Source: PWND01 sp964601515 (lineage in GTDB: Bacteria > Bacteroidota > Bacteroidia > Bacteroidales > UBA7960). From it: a stretch of DNA of 21,663 nt. The notes beneath the pieces were generated by a model. The model was not told where the DNA came from. It made no database searches and saw only the letters and a list, made by a program, of their open reading frames with translations. The position numbers and the translations under genes were made by a program. Location: NCBI GenBank assembly GCA_964601515.1, contig CAZRNU010000047.1, positions 1 to 21,663 of the forward strand. The letters run 5' to 3'. This document shows, piece by piece, positions 8,368 through 16,500 of the stretch. Position 1 is the first letter of the stretch; every line of letters begins with the position of its first letter.

Positions 8368-9615
8368 ATGTTGAACATTTTTCAATTACAATCACCATTA
8401 AAATTGCTTAAGGCAGAAGTTGAATTACCTTCTTCAAAAAGCATCAGCAATAGGCTATTAATAATTAATGCCTTGAGTAAAGGAGCATTAACCATTCATA
8501 GTTTAAGTAATTCAGAAGATACCCAGATTTTAAAAAAAGCAATTGACAGTCTTAAAATAAACAAAAACATTGATATTGGTGAGGCAGGGACAGCATTCAG
8601 ATTTCTGACTGCATTATTAGCAAATACTCCGGGAGAATATTTACTAAGCGGAAGCGCAAGAATGCAAGAAAGACCGATTAAAGAAATAGTCAACTCACTG
8701 ACAAGTATAGGAGCAGATATAACCTATGCAGGAAAACCCGGATTCGCTCCGCTGAAAATTAAAGGAAAAACTTTGATTGGAGGAGAGGTTACAATAAATG
8801 CAGGCATTAGCAGCCAGTTTGTTTCAGGGCTTATGATGATAGCTCCGCTAATGAAAAAAGGATTAAGAATAAATTTAGAAGGTGATATAATGTCAGCTTC
8901 ATATATACTCATGACTTATGATTTAATGAAGGAGTTAGGAATAGACATAAAATTTGAGAAGAGCTCTATTATAATTAGGTCGGGACAATACTTTCCGGGA
9001 GAAATAACTGTAGAAACAGATTGGACTGCAGCATCATATTTCTTTTCAATCTTGGCTTTGGCAGAAGGAGGCGAAATCATGCTAAAAAACATAAAAGAAA
9101 AGAGTATTCAGGGAGATTCTGCTTTAGTTAAACTTTTCGAGCCATTAGGAATAAACGCAAAATTTACCGGAAGTGGATTGCTTATTAAAAAATCAAGTTC
9201 GACAAAAATTAAATATGCTGAGATAAATTTTTCGAATAATCCTGACCTTGCACAAACAATGGCTGTTTGCTTAGCCGGTTTAAATATCAGTGCAGTTTTT
9301 TCAGGATTACAAACATTGAAATTAAAAGAGACTGATAGAATTTCAGCCTTAAAAAATGAATTAAATAAAATTGGACATAACTTCGAACAAACAGGCCATA
9401 ATAGATGGCTCTTAGATTCTATTGAGCAAACTGCAAAATTCAAAGAGAATCCACTATTTGAGACATACAATGACCATAGGATGGCAATGTCGTTGGCAGC
9501 ATTATCAATGAAATTTGATAGAATACAAATAAAAAACCCGGACGTTGTTATTAAATCTTTTCCGGGCTTTTGGGATAATTTAAAAAATCTTGGTTTTGTT
9601 ATATCAAAGATTTAA
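8368..9615 (+). CDS. aroA: 3-phosphoshikimate 1-carboxyvinyltransferase (EPSP synthase)
   Basis: Sixth enzyme of the shikimate pathway. It transfers the enolpyruvyl group of phosphoenolpyruvate to shikimate-3-phosphate. At 415 residues it is slightly shorter than the 427 of E. coli. Seen motifs are the N-terminal LPSSKSISNR (Lys24, Ser25, Arg29 at the substrate site), GEAGTAFRFLTA (the PEP-site glycine loop), SSQFVSGLMM, the acidic NNPDLAQTMAV containing the probable catalytic Asp, LKETDRISAL, and YNDHRMAMSLA near the end with PGFWDNL after it. Two inverse alpha/beta domains are expected. The start ATG lies two bases after the aroB stop. The gene ends only three bases before the end of the convergent usp gene, leaving no room for a separate terminator between them. 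Confidence 0.96.
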   Translation: MLNIFQLQSPLKLLKAEVELPSSKSISNRLLIINALSKGALTIHSLSNSEDTQILKKAIDSLKINKNIDIGEAGTAFRFLTALLANTPGEYLLSGSARMQERPIKEIVNSLTSIGADITYAGKPGFAPLKIKGKTLIGGEVTINAGISSQFVSGLMMIAPLMKKGLRINLEGDIMSASYILMTYDLMKELGIDIKFEKSSIIIRSGQYFPGEITVETDWTAASYFFSILALAEGGEIMLKNIKEKSIQGDSALVKLFEPLGINAKFTGSGLLIKKSSSTKIKYAEINFSNNPDLAQTMAVCLAGLNISAVFSGLQTLKLKETDRISALKNELNKIGHNFEQTGHNRWLLDSIEQTAKFKENPLFETYNDHRMAMSLAALSMKFDRIQIKNPDVVIKSFPGFWDNLKNLGFVISKI

Positions 9616-9618
9616 TAA

Positions 9619-10509
9619 TTAATTCTTTATCAACCCTAGAGGATCTACAAATGATTTAACGATTTTGCCCTGACTGTCAGCAAAATCTTTTTCATCAGGA
9701 TTAGGAATAATAGTCATAACCGGCATTTCTGCTTTGTCAATAATTTCTTCTGCAGAATTTTTGGAGAAAATATCGGATAAACCACCCTCTTTCTCCGCAA
9801 CAATTATAATCATGTCTGCATCAATATCCTCTGCATATTTAAGAGTTGCTTTATGAACATCTGTACCCGGTTGCACTATAACGTCGGCAGTAACATTAAC
9901 ACCGGCACTTTTAATATAATCCATAACCTTTTTAAGAAGGGCTTCTTTTTGGATTTTCATTACTGTACTTTTTGTATCAAGAATGCCAATAATACGAATA
10001 GAAGCACCAAAATAGTGAGCATATTTTATGGCTTGATTCACCTTAATAGTACTCTCCTTGGAGAAATCGATAGGAAGTACAATATTCTCAAAATCTTTTT
10101 TCTTTAATGGATTCTTAACAACCGCAACAGGGACTGAAGAGCTGCAAATAACTTTATAAGCAAAACTTCCAAAAAGATGCTGTAACCCTTTCTTTCCATG
10201 AATACCCATTAAAATAAGATCAGCCTTAATTTCACTTGCTGTTTCACCAATAGTTGTAAAAATACTACCTTCTCTAACTATGCCTTTAATTTCAATACCA
10301 CTTTTTTTAGAAAAATCATTAGCATATTTTCCTATCTTTTTCTCAGCTTTGGCTTCATCGTCTTTATCAACTTTTTTTGTAATTACATGCAAAAGATTTA
10401 TACGATATCCAAAAAGCCTTGCCATAACCAATGCATGATCAATTGCATGTGTAGCCCTATCTGTATAGTCAACAGGTACAAGTATAATTTTACTGCTAAT
10501 ACTGTTCAT
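9619..10509 (-). CDS. Two-domain universal stress protein
   Basis: Cytoplasmic protein of 296 residues made of two USP (UspA-fold) domains. The first, about residues 5-140, starts KIILVPVDYTD. It carries the nucleotide-loop motif GIHGKKGLQHLFGS, which has the G-2x-G and GS of ATP-binding members but eight rather than nine residues between the glycines. The second, about 145-275, starts NIVLPIDFSKE; the matching region (IIIVAEKEGGLSDIF) has lost the glycine loop, so it probably does not bind ATP. The chain ends in a linker and the tail FVDPLGLIKN, also found in the other two stress proteins here. It is the second gene of an operon, 20 bases after the upstream usp gene. Members of this family help survival under starvation or other stress; the exact role is unknown. 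Confidence 0.9.
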   Translation of the reverse strand: MNSISSKIILVPVDYTDRATHAIDHALVMARLFGYRINLLHVITKKVDKDDEAKAEKKIGKYANDFSKKSGIEIKGIVREGSIFTTIGETASEIKADLILMGIHGKKGLQHLFGSFAYKVICSSSVPVAVVKNPLKKKDFENIVLPIDFSKESTIKVNQAIKYAHYFGASIRIIGILDTKSTVMKIQKEALLKKVMDYIKSAGVNVTADVIVQPGTDVHKATLKYAEDIDADMIIIVAEKEGGLSDIFSKNSAEEIIDKAEMPVMTIIPNPDEKDFADSQGKIVKSFVDPLGLIKN

Positions 10510-10529
10510 TTGTAACCAATTATAATGAA

Positions 10530-11468
10530 TTAAATATTTTTATTTTTTTTCTCTTCAATTATTCCCAAAGGGTCAACAAAATTATGAAGAATTCCTGTAT
10601 TAAAATCAGCATTAGGCATAATTGTTAATACAGGTATATCAGAATTATGAATTACATTTTGCGCAACAGAGCCAACAAAAAACTCAGTAACCACCTTCTT
10701 TTGTTGCGTTAACATAACGATAAGGTCGGCATTAATTTTATGTGAATAATTAATAATTATATTTCCCACTGCGTGATTTGAACTTGTGTTAAGAGTTTCA
10801 ATATTGCAATTCAGCCCGTTCTTTGTAACTTCCTCTTTTATTTGATTCAATTGAGCTTGCTTTAAAATTCGGGACACTTTATTTTCGCCTGAAAAAACAA
10901 ATAAAACATTGATAGTTGACCCAAAATAATTTCCAATTTCTATTGCAGTCTTGATTTGATTTCCAAAATCTTTTGAAAGATCGACAGGAACAAGAATATT
11001 GTTAAACTCATGAGACAATTTACCTCCCTTAATAGATATTACAGGGCAATGAGCATCTCTAACAACATTATAGGTATTACTTCCTAAATATTTTCTTTTT
11101 TTCTTATCAACAATAGAGCTTTTACCCATTACTATCATTAAAACCCCATAATCTTTTGCTATTTCTAGAATTTTCTCATATGGTTTGCCTTTTAAAATAA
11201 TTGATGCTACAGGAATTCTGGTACTTGCTTCAGCTTTCTTCGCCAATTCCTCAAGTTCATCCATTTTTTCCCTCACATGAGAAACAATTTTATTAACATA
11301 ATCATCCGGAAAAAGGAATTTTGAAAAACCGGGAATAGGTTCTATCACATATAACAAAATAATCTCCGCATTAAAAACATTAGCAAGATGATATGAATGT
11401 TCAAGGGCCAATAATGAGTGCTCCTCAAAATCTACAGCAACTAATATTTTATGTCTGGTTATCTTCAT
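10530..11468 (-). CDS. Two-domain universal stress protein
   Basis: Second two-domain USP of the pair, 312 residues. Domain 1 (about 5-150) starts HKILVAVDFEEHS and has an atypical nucleotide loop: GKSSIVDKKKRKYLGS keeps only the final GS. Domain 2 (about 157-288) starts NILVPVDLSKD and ends FFVGSVAQNVIHNSDIPVLTI, with a GS but no G-2x-G. ATP binding is therefore doubtful in both halves. After a short linker the tail reads FVDPLGIIEEKKNKNI, sharing FVDPLG with the other two stress proteins in the window. It is the promoter-proximal gene of the pair: a -7 box and a perfect inverted repeat lie just upstream. The ATG at 11468 starts two residues before the first beta strand, as usual for the family. 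Confidence 0.9.
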   Translation of the reverse strand: MKITRHKILVAVDFEEHSLLALEHSYHLANVFNAEIILLYVIEPIPGFSKFLFPDDYVNKIVSHVREKMDELEELAKKAEASTRIPVASIILKGKPYEKILEIAKDYGVLMIVMGKSSIVDKKKRKYLGSNTYNVVRDAHCPVISIKGGKLSHEFNNILVPVDLSKDFGNQIKTAIEIGNYFGSTINVLFVFSGENKVSRILKQAQLNQIKEEVTKNGLNCNIETLNTSSNHAVGNIIINYSHKINADLIVMLTQQKKVVTEFFVGSVAQNVIHNSDIPVLTIMPNADFNTGILHNFVDPLGIIEEKKNKNI

Positions 11469-11498
11469 CGAAATGATAAATAGAGAATATTCAAATAG

Positions 11499-11533
11499 GA
11501 ACTCTATCTTTATATAGACATAAGATAGAGTTC
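11499..11533. promoter_or_regulatory. 12-bp perfect inverted repeat, candidate operator
   Basis: The arm GAACTCTATCTT (11499-11510) is exactly repeated in inverse at 11522-11533, around an 11-base spacer. The right arm touches the -7 box (11533-11540) of the leftward usp operon, and the repeat covers the predicted transcription start. It could be an operator for a dimeric regulator or a hairpin in the mRNA leader. There is no T-run after it on either strand, so it does not look like a standard terminator. Confidence 0.55.
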
Positions 11534-11540
11534 AAAGTTA
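11533..11540 (-). promoter_or_regulatory. -7 box for the two-gene usp operon
   Basis: On the minus strand, TAACTTTG (11540 to 11533) is an exact TAnnTTTG -7 box. Transcription would start near 11529, about 60 bases before the ATG at 11468. The end of the box overlaps the first base of the perfect inverted repeat. Confidence 0.42.
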
Positions 11541-11614
11541 TAAAAATATTTGACACCATGTATTCTAATCTGACAAAATACTTAATTTGCCAAAAGAATT
11601 AAACCGGATATTTG

Positions 11615-13168
11615 TTAAAGAGAATAAAACAGTGGTGCTCCGGGCCCAATTGGCAACTCCAAAAGAATCCAAATTATTAACAATAATACCCAACTTATCA
11701 TAAAAACTAATGAATATGGGAGCATCGTTGCTATGATTGTGCCAATGCCGGCTTTTTTATCGTATTTCTCAATAAATGCCACTATAATTGCAAAATACGC
11801 CATCATTGGTGCAATAACATTAGTGACACTATCCCCTATTCTATAAGCCAACTGGGTAAATTCAGGAGAATATCCCAATAGCATAAACATAGGGATAAAG
11901 ACAGGAGCTAGAATTGCCCATTTGGCACTTGCGCTTCCAATTAATAAATTAACAACTGCTGCAATAAGCACAAGCGCAATCATAAGAGGAATATTTCCAA
12001 GATTTAAGGTACCGATAAGATTAGCTCCTTTAACGGCAAATATTAGCCCCAGATTGGTCCAATTGAAATATGCCACAAACTGAGCGGCAAAAAATACAAG
12101 AACAATATAAGTACCTAATGTTGACATTGATTTTCCCATTCCTTTGATAACATCATCAGCTCCTTTCAGTGTTTTTGCACCTATGCCATATACAATACCA
12201 AGAATTCCAGCTACAAGGAATATTATTGCAACAATACCGCCCATAAAAGGAGATTTTAGCAATCCACCCGTAACCGGATCTCTCAAGAAACCTGAATTTG
12301 GAACAAAGCTCCAAAATCCCCTATCAATAGGAGATAAACCCCAAACAACCAAAAGGACAATAATAAATAAAGTAATCAGAGTAAACCTCAGCCCCCTTTT
12401 TTCGGCTGCATCAAGTTTTTTAATCACCTCAGGCTTTGCATCACCATTATATTCGCCTAATCTTGGAATTACGACTTTTTCTGTGACCCATGTACCAATT
12501 ATAGCAATAAAAAAGGTAGACACAAACATGAAATAATAGTTTGAAGCAGGGCTAACAGTATAGCTTGCATCAATAATTTTTGCAGCCTCTTCTGAAAGAC
12601 CTGCTAATAGAGGATCTATTGTGCCAAGTAGTAAATTGGCTGAGTATCCTCCTGACACACCTGCGAATGCAGCAGCAATACCTGCAATTGGGTTTCGTCC
12701 AACTGCAAGAAATATCATCCCACCAAGAGGAACCAGAACCACGTAACCAACTTCACTTGCAGTATTTGACAATATTCCTGCAAATACAATTGCAAAAGTT
12801 AGCAGTTTTTTGGGTGCTGAAATAACCAGTAATCGTAATCCGGTTGACATTAATCCACTGGCTTCAGCGATACCTATCCCTAACAATGCTGTAAGAACAG
12901 TACCTAGAGGTGCAAATGAAGTAAAATTGTACACCATATTTGTTAGGATTTTATGTAACCCTTCCTTGCTAAGGAGATTAAATGGCTCTATTGTTTCTCC
13001 GGTACCGGGATGAATTGCAGAAACATTAAACAATGAAGCAATCCAACTTAATACGATAATACCAAGAGCGAAATATGCAAATAATGCACCCGGATGGGGA
13101 AGTTTGTTTCCAACCTTTTCAATATAACCCAAAGCTCTAGCAACCAATCCTTTATTATTTTTCTCCAT
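11615..13168 (-). CDS. AbgT-family transporter (p-aminobenzoyl-glutamate type)
   Basis: Inner-membrane transporter of 517 residues with about a dozen hydrophobic segments across the chain, matching the usual ~510 of the AbgT family. Family signatures are KLPHPGALFAYFALG near the start, APLGTVLTALLGIGIAE, GILSNTASEVGYVVLVPL, the conserved AAFAGVSGGYSANLL loop, and the second-half repeat LIGSASAKWAILAPVFIPM with DSVTNVIAPMMAYF. AbgT of E. coli takes up p-aminobenzoyl-glutamate, a folate breakdown product, while MtrF and YdaH of other bacteria export sulfonamides and p-aminobenzoate. The direction used by this protein cannot be told from sequence. It lies upstream of the usp operon on the same strand with a 146-base gap holding its own promoter signals, and downstream of the radical SAM gene. 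Confidence 0.92.
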   Translation of the reverse strand: MEKNNKGLVARALGYIEKVGNKLPHPGALFAYFALGIIVLSWIASLFNVSAIHPGTGETIEPFNLLSKEGLHKILTNMVYNFTSFAPLGTVLTALLGIGIAEASGLMSTGLRLLVISAPKKLLTFAIVFAGILSNTASEVGYVVLVPLGGMIFLAVGRNPIAGIAAAFAGVSGGYSANLLLGTIDPLLAGLSEEAAKIIDASYTVSPASNYYFMFVSTFFIAIIGTWVTEKVVIPRLGEYNGDAKPEVIKKLDAAEKRGLRFTLITLFIIVLLVVWGLSPIDRGFWSFVPNSGFLRDPVTGGLLKSPFMGGIVAIIFLVAGILGIVYGIGAKTLKGADDVIKGMGKSMSTLGTYIVLVFFAAQFVAYFNWTNLGLIFAVKGANLIGTLNLGNIPLMIALVLIAAVVNLLIGSASAKWAILAPVFIPMFMLLGYSPEFTQLAYRIGDSVTNVIAPMMAYFAIIVAFIEKYDKKAGIGTIIATMLPYSLVFMISWVLLLIIWILLELPIGPGAPLFYSL

Positions 13169-13231
13169 ATGTTAATGTTTTTTTTCTATGATAAAAAAGC
13201 TAAACTAAACAAATACTAAGGTTTTAAGCTC

Positions 13232-13239
13232 CAAAAATA
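13232..13239 (-). promoter_or_regulatory. -7 box for the AbgT-type transporter
   Basis: On the minus strand, TATTTTTG (13239 to 13232) is an exact TAnnTTTG box. Transcription would start about 57 bases before the ATG at 13168, so the transporter is probably not dependent on the upstream radical SAM gene for expression. Confidence 0.35.
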
Positions 13240-13299
13240 TACAATTTGCACCAACCTAAAAAAGAAACTGCACAATAAATTATTCTATCCAACAATTTC

Positions 13300-14247
13300 T
13301 TAACGATACAACTTTCCTTGCCATGTATTTCTTTCTTCCAACCTGTTTTCAATCATTTTTATTATTTGATCACTTCTAATTAAACCCCATCTTTTGCCGA
13401 CATTAAATCGCGGAGGAACTTCGCCGGATAATCTTTCAATTGCTATGCTTGGATTCAATCTTTCAATTATATCAACCATAAAATCAACATATTCAGGAAG
13501 TTCAAAAAATATAAAATCATTATAATTTTGTAAATATTGCTCTGCAATTTTTGTATCCTTAACAATCTGTAGCTGGTGAAATTTGACTGTATTAAGTGGA
13601 AGTTTAGAAATGACAGGGATTTGATTTAAGATGTCAGCCTTCGTTTCACCCGGAAGTCCAATAATAAAATGAGCGCCTGTATGGATTCCCATTGCAGCAG
13701 TTTGCTTAATCGCATTTACAGATGTTTGAAAATCGTGTCCCCTATTTATTAAATTAAGCGTTTTATCATAACAAGATTCCACTCCATACTCAACAGATAC
13801 AAAATATTTTTTCGATAATTCCTTAAGATATTCCAGTTTTTCAACATCTATACAATCAGGCCTTGTTCCCACAATAATACCTGAAATATCAGCATGATTT
13901 AATGCTTCTGAATATACAATTTTCAACTCTTCGAGACTCTTATATGTATTGCTGTAGGCCTGAAAGTAAGCAACAAACATTGCAGCTCTTTTGTACCTTT
14001 CTTTTAGAAAATGTAATCCTTTATTAATTTGCGAAGTAACAGATTCACCTTTTTCCGAATAGGATGAAACAGGATTAAAAGCCTCATTATTGCAAAAAGT
14101 ACAACCACCTGTACCAACTTTCCCATCTCTGTTGGGACAAGTAAAACCGGCATTTATTGATACTTTTTGAATTCGCTGCCCGAATTTCTTCTTGCACCAA
14201 CCTGAAAATGAATTATATCTGCGATTATCGCCCCAAAAATATTCCAA
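13300..14247 (-). CDS. Radical SAM protein, YhcC family (TIGR01212)
   Basis: Iron-sulfur, S-adenosylmethionine radical enzyme of unknown reaction, 315 residues from the chosen start. The cluster motif is the spaced type CPNRDGKVGTGGCTFC, in which the first cysteine is separated from the CxxC pair as in Elp3 and YhcC. It is followed by NNEAFNP. Further family features are FQAYSNTY, ISGIIVGTRPDCID, VEYGVESC, GAHFIIGLPGET and KFHQLQIVKDT. No ATG exists in the N-terminal part. A TTG at 14247-14245 starts LEYFWGDNRRYNSF, which is where family members begin, and a -7 box lies just upstream. A longer TTG reading from 14331 would add 28 residues unlike the family and place the promoter inside the gene. 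YhcC-like proteins are widespread, and their substrate is not established. Confidence 0.88.
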   Translation of the reverse strand: MEYFWGDNRRYNSFSGWCKKKFGQRIQKVSINAGFTCPNRDGKVGTGGCTFCNNEAFNPVSSYSEKGESVTSQINKGLHFLKERYKRAAMFVAYFQAYSNTYKSLEELKIVYSEALNHADISGIIVGTRPDCIDVEKLEYLKELSKKYFVSVEYGVESCYDKTLNLINRGHDFQTSVNAIKQTAAMGIHTGAHFIIGLPGETKADILNQIPVISKLPLNTVKFHQLQIVKDTKIAEQYLQNYNDFIFFELPEYVDFMVDIIERLNPSIAIERLSGEVPPRFNVGKRWGLIRSDQIIKMIENRLEERNTWQGKLYR

Positions 14248-14258
14248 TTTTTTTCTTG

Positions 14259-14266
14259 CAAAAGTA
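14259..14266 (-). promoter_or_regulatory. -7 box upstream of the radical SAM gene
   Basis: On the minus strand, TACTTTTG (14266 to 14259) is an exact TAnnTTTG box followed by CA. Predicted transcription starts near 14255, leaving fewer than ten leader bases before the TTG at 14247. It supports the short start for the radical SAM protein. Confidence 0.33.
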
Positions 14267-14352
14267 AATAAAAACAATTTCTGGATATACCCATTCTTAA
14301 ATAAACATTTCAATTTATTGAACAAAAACAATTTAAACGGGTTGTTTTATTG

Positions 14353-14360
14353 TATATTTG
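14353..14360 (+). promoter_or_regulatory. -7 box for the GNAT-racemase operon
   Basis: TATATTTG at 14353-14360 is an exact TAnnTTTG box, 40 bases before the ATG at 14401. It is divergent from the radical SAM promoter. Confidence 0.38.
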
Positions 14361-14400
14361 TATATAAATAGGTTTACTGTTATTAAAAAAAAACTTAATT

Positions 14401-14850
14401 ATGATTTTTGAATTTTTCTCTCCTAAAACAAAAAAGCTAAATGACTCGCAACAAAAAGAAGTAGCAGATTTCTTATTTAAGCACCTTGATGAGTTTGGCG
14501 ATAATTATCAGGCAATAATGAGATGTATCATTTTCGCAATGGATGATAAAACCAAATTTGGCGGATTCATTGTAGTTGCTCGTGAAAATGGGAAAATCAC
14601 AGGAGCTGTAATAGTTAACAAAACAGGAATGTCGGGTTACATTCCAGAAAACATTCTTGTATATATTGCTGTGCATAAAGAATACAGAGGTAAGGGCTTA
14701 GGAAAAGAGTTAATGCTTAAAACATTTGAACATGCCGAAGGCGACATTAAGCTTCATGTTGAACATAATAATCCGGCAAAATTTTTATACGAAAAGCTAG
14801 GATTTACCAGTAAATATCTTGAAATGAGATATTATAACAAAAATAAATAA
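14401..14850 (+). CDS. GNAT family N-acetyltransferase
   Basis: Small acetyl-CoA-dependent transferase of 149 residues. The acetyl-CoA pyrophosphate loop is seen in motif A, VHKEYRGKGLGKELM (the RGKGLG of the R/Q-x-x-G-x-G/A pattern, around residue 100). Motif B is NNPAKFLYEKLGF near the C-terminus, the usual NxxAxxxYxKxGF. A middle strand, FGGFIVVARENGKITGAVIV, fits the beta 2-3 hairpin. The substrate cannot be read from sequence. The racemase gene starts two bases after its stop, so both are made from one mRNA. One possibility is that the acetylated substrate is the amino acid handled by the racemase, but this is inference only. Confidence 0.86.
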   Translation: MIFEFFSPKTKKLNDSQQKEVADFLFKHLDEFGDNYQAIMRCIIFAMDDKTKFGGFIVVARENGKITGAVIVNKTGMSGYIPENILVYIAVHKEYRGKGLGKELMLKTFEHAEGDIKLHVEHNNPAKFLYEKLGFTSKYLEMRYYNKNK

Positions 14851-14852
14851 TT

Positions 14853-15926
14853 ATGGCCGAAATAGTAATTAGCAGAAAAAAGCTATTACACAATTTCAAT
14901 TTCCTCAAAAAAACATTTGAAGACAACAATTTGAATTGGGGGATTGTTACTAAACTTCTCTGTGGGATACCTTTGTATATAAAAGAAATTATTAATCTTG
15001 GAGCTGAAGAATTGATGGATTCAAGGATTTCTAATTTAAGAGTAATAAAACTTTTAAACCCGAAAATTAGGACAATATACATTAAACCTCCTCCGCGTAA
15101 GAGCATAACTAATCTGGTTAAATACGCTGATGTGAGTATGAATACAGACATAGAAACATTGACTTTAATTTCTAAAGAGGCTAAAAGGCAGAAAAAGGTC
15201 CATCAGGTAATAATTATGGTAGAAATGGGTGAACTGCGTGAAGGTGTGATGCGAGATGACCTTCTTGATTTCTATTCTAAAGCATTTAAGCTACCAAATA
15301 TTGAAATTATAGGCTTAGGTACAAATTTAAATTGTCTTTATGGGGTAATGCCGTCAAGCGATAAACTCATTCAACTTGCATTGTACAAGCAACTAATCGA
15401 ATTTAAGTTTAAAAGGAAATTAAAGCTTTTATCGGGTGGAACATCTGTAACTATTCCCATGATTTTCAAAAAACAACTTCCATCAGCAATTAATCATTAC
15501 AGAGTAGGAGAAACTTTGTTTTTTGGAAAAAACCTTGTTACAGACAAGACAATCAAAGGAATGAGAGATGATGTAATCACTTTTTATGCAGAAATAATTG
15601 AACTAATCGAAAAGCCGATTGTTCCCGAAGGCGAAATGCAAACTAATCCATCCGGAGAATCATTTGAGATAAACCCGAAAGATTATGGGAAAACATCAAA
15701 GCGAGCATTAGTAGATGTAGGCTTACTGGATATTTCTCCGGACTTTCTAATCCCATTTGACAAAAATCTTTCAATTGTAGGTGCAAGCTCCGACATGATT
15801 GTAATTAACTTAAGTAATAATCCACAAAAGTACAAAGTAGGCGATTACATCAAGTTTAAATTAAAATACATGGGAGCACTTAGTTTATTTGGCTCTAACT
15901 ATGTTGTAAAGAGGCTAATTGACTAA
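14853..15926 (+). CDS. PLP-dependent amino acid racemase (alanine/ornithine racemase family)
   Basis: Fold-type III pyridoxal-phosphate enzyme of 357 residues, related to the predicted amino acid racemases of the Orr/YhfX group, which interconvert L and D forms of alanine, ornithine or similar amino acids. The N-terminal barrel holds Lys34 in WGIVTKLLCG, the likely Schiff-base lysine, followed by DSRISNLRVIK. The family signature EMGELREGV is at about residue 125, and GGTSVTIP with HYRVGETLFFG forms the cofactor phosphate region. A C-terminal beta domain follows (about 240-357). It differs from the housekeeping alanine racemase Alr in these signatures. It is second in an operon after a GNAT gene. 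It ends three bases before the convergent DUF4293 gene. The substrate is unknown. Confidence 0.85.
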   Translation: MAEIVISRKKLLHNFNFLKKTFEDNNLNWGIVTKLLCGIPLYIKEIINLGAEELMDSRISNLRVIKLLNPKIRTIYIKPPPRKSITNLVKYADVSMNTDIETLTLISKEAKRQKKVHQVIIMVEMGELREGVMRDDLLDFYSKAFKLPNIEIIGLGTNLNCLYGVMPSSDKLIQLALYKQLIEFKFKRKLKLLSGGTSVTIPMIFKKQLPSAINHYRVGETLFFGKNLVTDKTIKGMRDDVITFYAEIIELIEKPIVPEGEMQTNPSGESFEINPKDYGKTSKRALVDVGLLDISPDFLIPFDKNLSIVGASSDMIVINLSNNPQKYKVGDYIKFKLKYMGALSLFGSNYVVKRLID

Positions 15927-15929
15927 TTA

Positions 15930-16397
15930 TTACCTTAATCTATCAGCTGACCTTACAAGTTTTTCATCTTTTCTAATTGCCCGATTTGCGATAAGTATTA
16001 AAACAATTGATACTAATGGGAATGCGATGGCCAATCCAAAGTTAAAATCCATTCCGGTTTGGGCCTTGATAAAATCAATATAGAAGAATGTCATTGATAT
16101 CATAAGTATATGAAGCAAGAGATTCATTTGGTTGAATTTAATTTGTTTTCTGCGATTTTTATATGAGAAAACAATAATAAAAGTAAGAACAACAATCATT
16201 GCTGCTAATGCAATTACTGTGTATCTATGCCATGAATCATTTATATTAAATGCAAAACTATCAGATGCCTCAATTTTCAAAATACTAAAACTTGCAAAAC
16301 CTGAATTACTATTTACTTCTCCAACCGGAGTAAATAAGAAAAATAGAACAAATACTATTATAATTAACAGATAAATGGTTTGAACTCTTTGTATCAT
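15930..16397 (-). CDS. DUF4293 family membrane protein
   Basis: Small integral membrane protein of 155 residues, characteristic of Bacteroidota and of unknown function. The start MIQRVQTIYLLIIIVFVLFF is the typical DUF4293 opening, in which a short MIQRxQT leader enters the first helix. Four hydrophobic segments are visible: about residues 8-26, 55-77, 88-107 and 115-137. A basic stretch (KNRRKQIKFNQ) lies between helices two and three, and the C-terminus RKDEKLVRSADRLR is charged. The ATG at 16397 is preferred over a TTG at 16418, because the family begins exactly there. From memory, this family is often encoded near rho in Bacteroidota; here the two are separated by the stress array and the nuclease. 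Confidence 0.85.
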   Translation of the reverse strand: MIQRVQTIYLLIIIVFVLFFLFTPVGEVNSNSGFASFSILKIEASDSFAFNINDSWHRYTVIALAAMIVVLTFIIVFSYKNRRKQIKFNQMNLLLHILMISMTFFYIDFIKAQTGMDFNFGLAIAFPLVSIVLILIANRAIRKDEKLVRSADRLR

Positions 16398-16436
16398 ATC
16401 ATTGTTATTTATTAACAAATATATTTTTCAGCACAG

Positions 16437-16444
16437 CAAAAATA
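16437..16444 (-). promoter_or_regulatory. -7 box candidate for the DUF4293 gene
   Basis: On the minus strand, TATTTTTG (16444 to 16437) is an exact TAnnTTTG box followed by CTG, about 40 bases before the ATG at 16397. A second exact match, TATATTTG (16423 to 16416), lies closer to the gene. One of the two may be used; the sequence alone does not decide. Confidence 0.32.
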
Positions 16445-16500
16445 GAAAAAGTTTTGCAGGATAATTAACAAGTTTAAATGTAATGTTACAAATTTTAATT

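Noticed and set aside
9108..9470. Open frame of 120 codons on the minus strand inside aroA
   Set aside because: It is antisense to conserved EPSP synthase motifs and shows no protein-like signature of its own.
11499..11533. Rho-independent terminator for the AbgT-type gene
   Set aside because: The stem is perfect but AT-rich, no T-run follows it on the minus strand, and it abuts a promoter box; an operator or leader hairpin fits better.
12144..12536. Open frame of 130 codons on the plus strand inside the AbgT-type gene
   Set aside because: It is the reverse reading of conserved transporter sequence, with no family signature, promoter or start context.
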